Assembly: GCA_934130355.1 (NCBI GenBank)
Contig: CAKOXV010000024.1
Coordinates: 1-15,856, forward strand
DNA: 15,856 bases
Reading direction: 5' to 3'
Source of the DNA: an uncultured Clostridia bacterium
GTDB taxonomy: Bacteria > Bacillota > Clostridia > TANB77 > CAG-508
The notes beneath the pieces were generated by a model. It was not told the DNA's origin. It saw nothing but the letters and a program-made list of their open reading frames with translations, and made no database searches. Made by a program: the position numbers and the translations under genes. The stretch's first letter is position 1. Every line of letters starts with the position of its first letter. Below, one piece after another: positions 14,989-15,856 of the stretch.

Positions 14989-15475
14989 TAATAATTAACA
15001 ATTTAAATATATAGCTTGCTACAAAGCACTTACAACCCAACCATGCCCATATGTATATATTAAAAACATTCCAAATTTTGGACAAGCTAAACTTTCGTAT
15101 ATAATCTAAAAGTACAACCCGAGCCTCTCTCACTCAGGCTCAACTTTATCAATATGTATAATTTGAATAAATTACGAATGTGACTGAAATAGTGTTACAA
15201 ATTCTTAAACAAAAGTCATAAAGGGTCCTGTCTTCGGGTATAGTTGTGGCTTTTGTTTTAGAATTTGTTAACGTTATGCAAGGTAGCCGAGTAATTTATT
15301 CAAATTATACATATTGATAAAGTTGCCCGTGAGCATTCCTCGTATATGTACTTTAAGATTTTCTATACTCAAGTTTAGATGCACAAAATTTTCCATTATT
15401 TTAATATATACATATGGGCATGGTTAGGTTGTAAGGCCTTCGTAGCAAGCTATATGTTTGAATTATCAATTATTA
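14989..15475 (+). ncRNA. Large nested structured RNA-like element, copy 2
   Basis: This 487-nt gene-free element is a set of nested stems. The outer arms 14989-15065 and 15399-15475 match at 69 of 77 positions. Further partly paired segments lead inward, such as 15100-15117 with 15345-15360. The 5' box (15110-15131: AAGTACAACCCGAGCC then TCTCTC) is followed by a perfect 35-bp stem (15141-15175 with 15291-15325), a 13 by 13 internal loop, an 8-bp stem with two G-U pairs (15189-15196 with 15270-15277), a 25-position stem with one mismatch and two U-G pairs (15197-15221 with 15244-15268), and a 22-nt apical loop with CCTG/CGGG. The 3' box CGTGAGCA is at 15328-15335. The boxes repeat in copy 1. 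Inner wobble pairs favour the plus strand; the outer arms slightly favour minus (4 versus 2), so orientation is not settled. No open reading frame, transposase or reverse transcriptase is linked to it. Confidence 0.65.
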
Positions 15476-15490
15476 GTCGATATGAGAAAC

Positions 15491-15517
15491 AAAAAGAAGC
15501 CATTTAATGGCTTCTTT
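15491..15517 (-). terminator. Terminator of tuf
   Basis: A perfect 11-bp stem (15493-15503 with 15507-15517, AAAGAAGCCAT and its complement) with a 3-nt loop starts 15 nt past the tuf stop. It is followed on the minus strand by UUUUUGUUU. The plus strand also ends in TTCTTT, so it could stop plus-strand transcripts coming from structured element copy 2. Confidence 0.88.
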
Positions 15518-15532
15518 AAATTCGTTCATTAA

Positions 15533-15856
15533 TTATGCAATTATATCAGCAACAACACCTGAACCTACTGTTCTACCACCTTCACGAATAGCAAATCTTA
15601 ATCCTTTTTCGATAGCGATAGGTGTAATTAATTCAATTGTCATTGATACGTTATCACCTGGCATAACCATTTCTGTTCCAGCAGGTAATTCGATAACACC
15701 TGTTACGTCTGTTGTTCTGAAATAGAATTGTGGTCTATATCCATTGAAGAATGGTGTATGACGTCCACCTTCTTCTTTTGTTAGAACGTATACTTCTGAT
15801 GTGAATTTTGTATGTGGATGAATTGTTCCTGGTTTACATAGTACTTGACCTCTTTC
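15533..15856 (-). CDS. tuf: Elongation factor Tu, C-terminal part
   Basis: The last 107 codons of EF-Tu, the GTPase that brings aminoacyl-tRNA to the ribosome, run off the right edge of the window. The visible part is mostly domain 3: ERGQVLCKPGTIHPHTKF, EEGGRHTPFFNGYRPQFYFRTTDVTG, PGDNVSMTIELITPIAIEKGLRFAIREGGRTVGSGVVADIIA. All are near-universal EF-Tu sequences, so identity is certain. The stop is TAA at 15533-15535, with a strong terminator following. The GTP-binding domain, domain 2 and start lie outside. Codon choice looks less AT-extreme than in neighbouring genes, as expected for a very highly expressed gene. Confidence 0.98.
   Translation of the reverse strand, partial: ERGQVLCKPGTIHPHTKFTSEVYVLTKEEGGRHTPFFNGYRPQFYFRTTDVTGVIELPAGTEMVMPGDNVSMTIELITPIAIEKGLRFAIREGGRTVGSGVVADIIA

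Noticed and set aside
14989..15475. Copy 2 as a MITE or insertion sequence remnant
   Set aside because: There is no transposase or clear target duplication. The conserved parts are internal loops rather than termini, and the copies differ in their stems, which is opposite to the behaviour of a transposed DNA repeat. A non-autonomous element cannot be fully excluded.
14989..15475. Retron or group II intron RNA
   Set aside because: No reverse transcriptase lies nearby and I found no domain V-like hairpin; both flanking genes are ordinary.
15507..15725. Plus-strand reading frame of 72 codons over tuf
   Set aside because: It is antisense to the certain EF-Tu coding sequence and has no independent support.

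Overview
The window is low-GC, AT-rich DNA from a Gram-positive bacterium. The gene set (AddB-type recombination nuclease, Ger spore-germination proteins, plsX-acpP-rnc order, strong AGGAGG ribosome sites, ordinary SigA promoters) points to an endospore-forming member of the Clostridia. I cannot name the species. The standard bacterial code fits: TGA is used as a stop.

Layout, left to right. 1-119 holds two hairpins and no clear gene. 120-365 (-) is a small unknown protein of clearly higher GC, with its own SigA promoter inside the 3' end of addB. 425-3772 (-) is addB, without addA beside it. 3773-4112 holds the addB promoter, a structured RNA-like element (copy 1) and a possible forespore-type promoter. 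4113-6593 (+) is a two-gene spore-germination unit, gerAB-gerAC, whose gerAC carries a frameshift and a Ser-rich insertion. It converges on a minus-strand gene block (11533 down to 6618) ordered rnc, a radical SAM protein, a PstS-like binding protein, a membrane-anchored DUF3298-like protein and a YitT-family membrane protein. A 20-bp hairpin lies just before yitT and covers its ribosome-binding site. Upstream are acpP (own consensus promoter and terminator) and plsX, the usual phospholipid/fatty-acid neighbours of rnc. 13185-14888 (-) is a large coiled-coil protein with a 48-bp tandem repeat. 14889-15532 holds a second, much larger copy of the structured element (copy 2), and the window ends in the C-terminal third of EF-Tu (tuf, -).

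The most interesting signal is the pair of intergenic elements at about 3871-4037 and 14989-15475. They share a nearly identical 22-nt 5' box and an identical 8-nt CGTGAGCA 3' box. In each, the boxes flank a long perfect stem of unrelated sequence (20 bp in one, 35 bp in the other), and each stem is capped by a smaller hairpin. Conserved loop sequences with changing stem sequences are what a structured non-coding RNA family looks like. Copy 2 is wrapped in a further 77-bp outer arm, giving a nested fold of 487 nt. Neither copy contains or adjoins a protein gene that would explain it as a transposon, retron or intron. I could not assign it to a named RNA family from memory.
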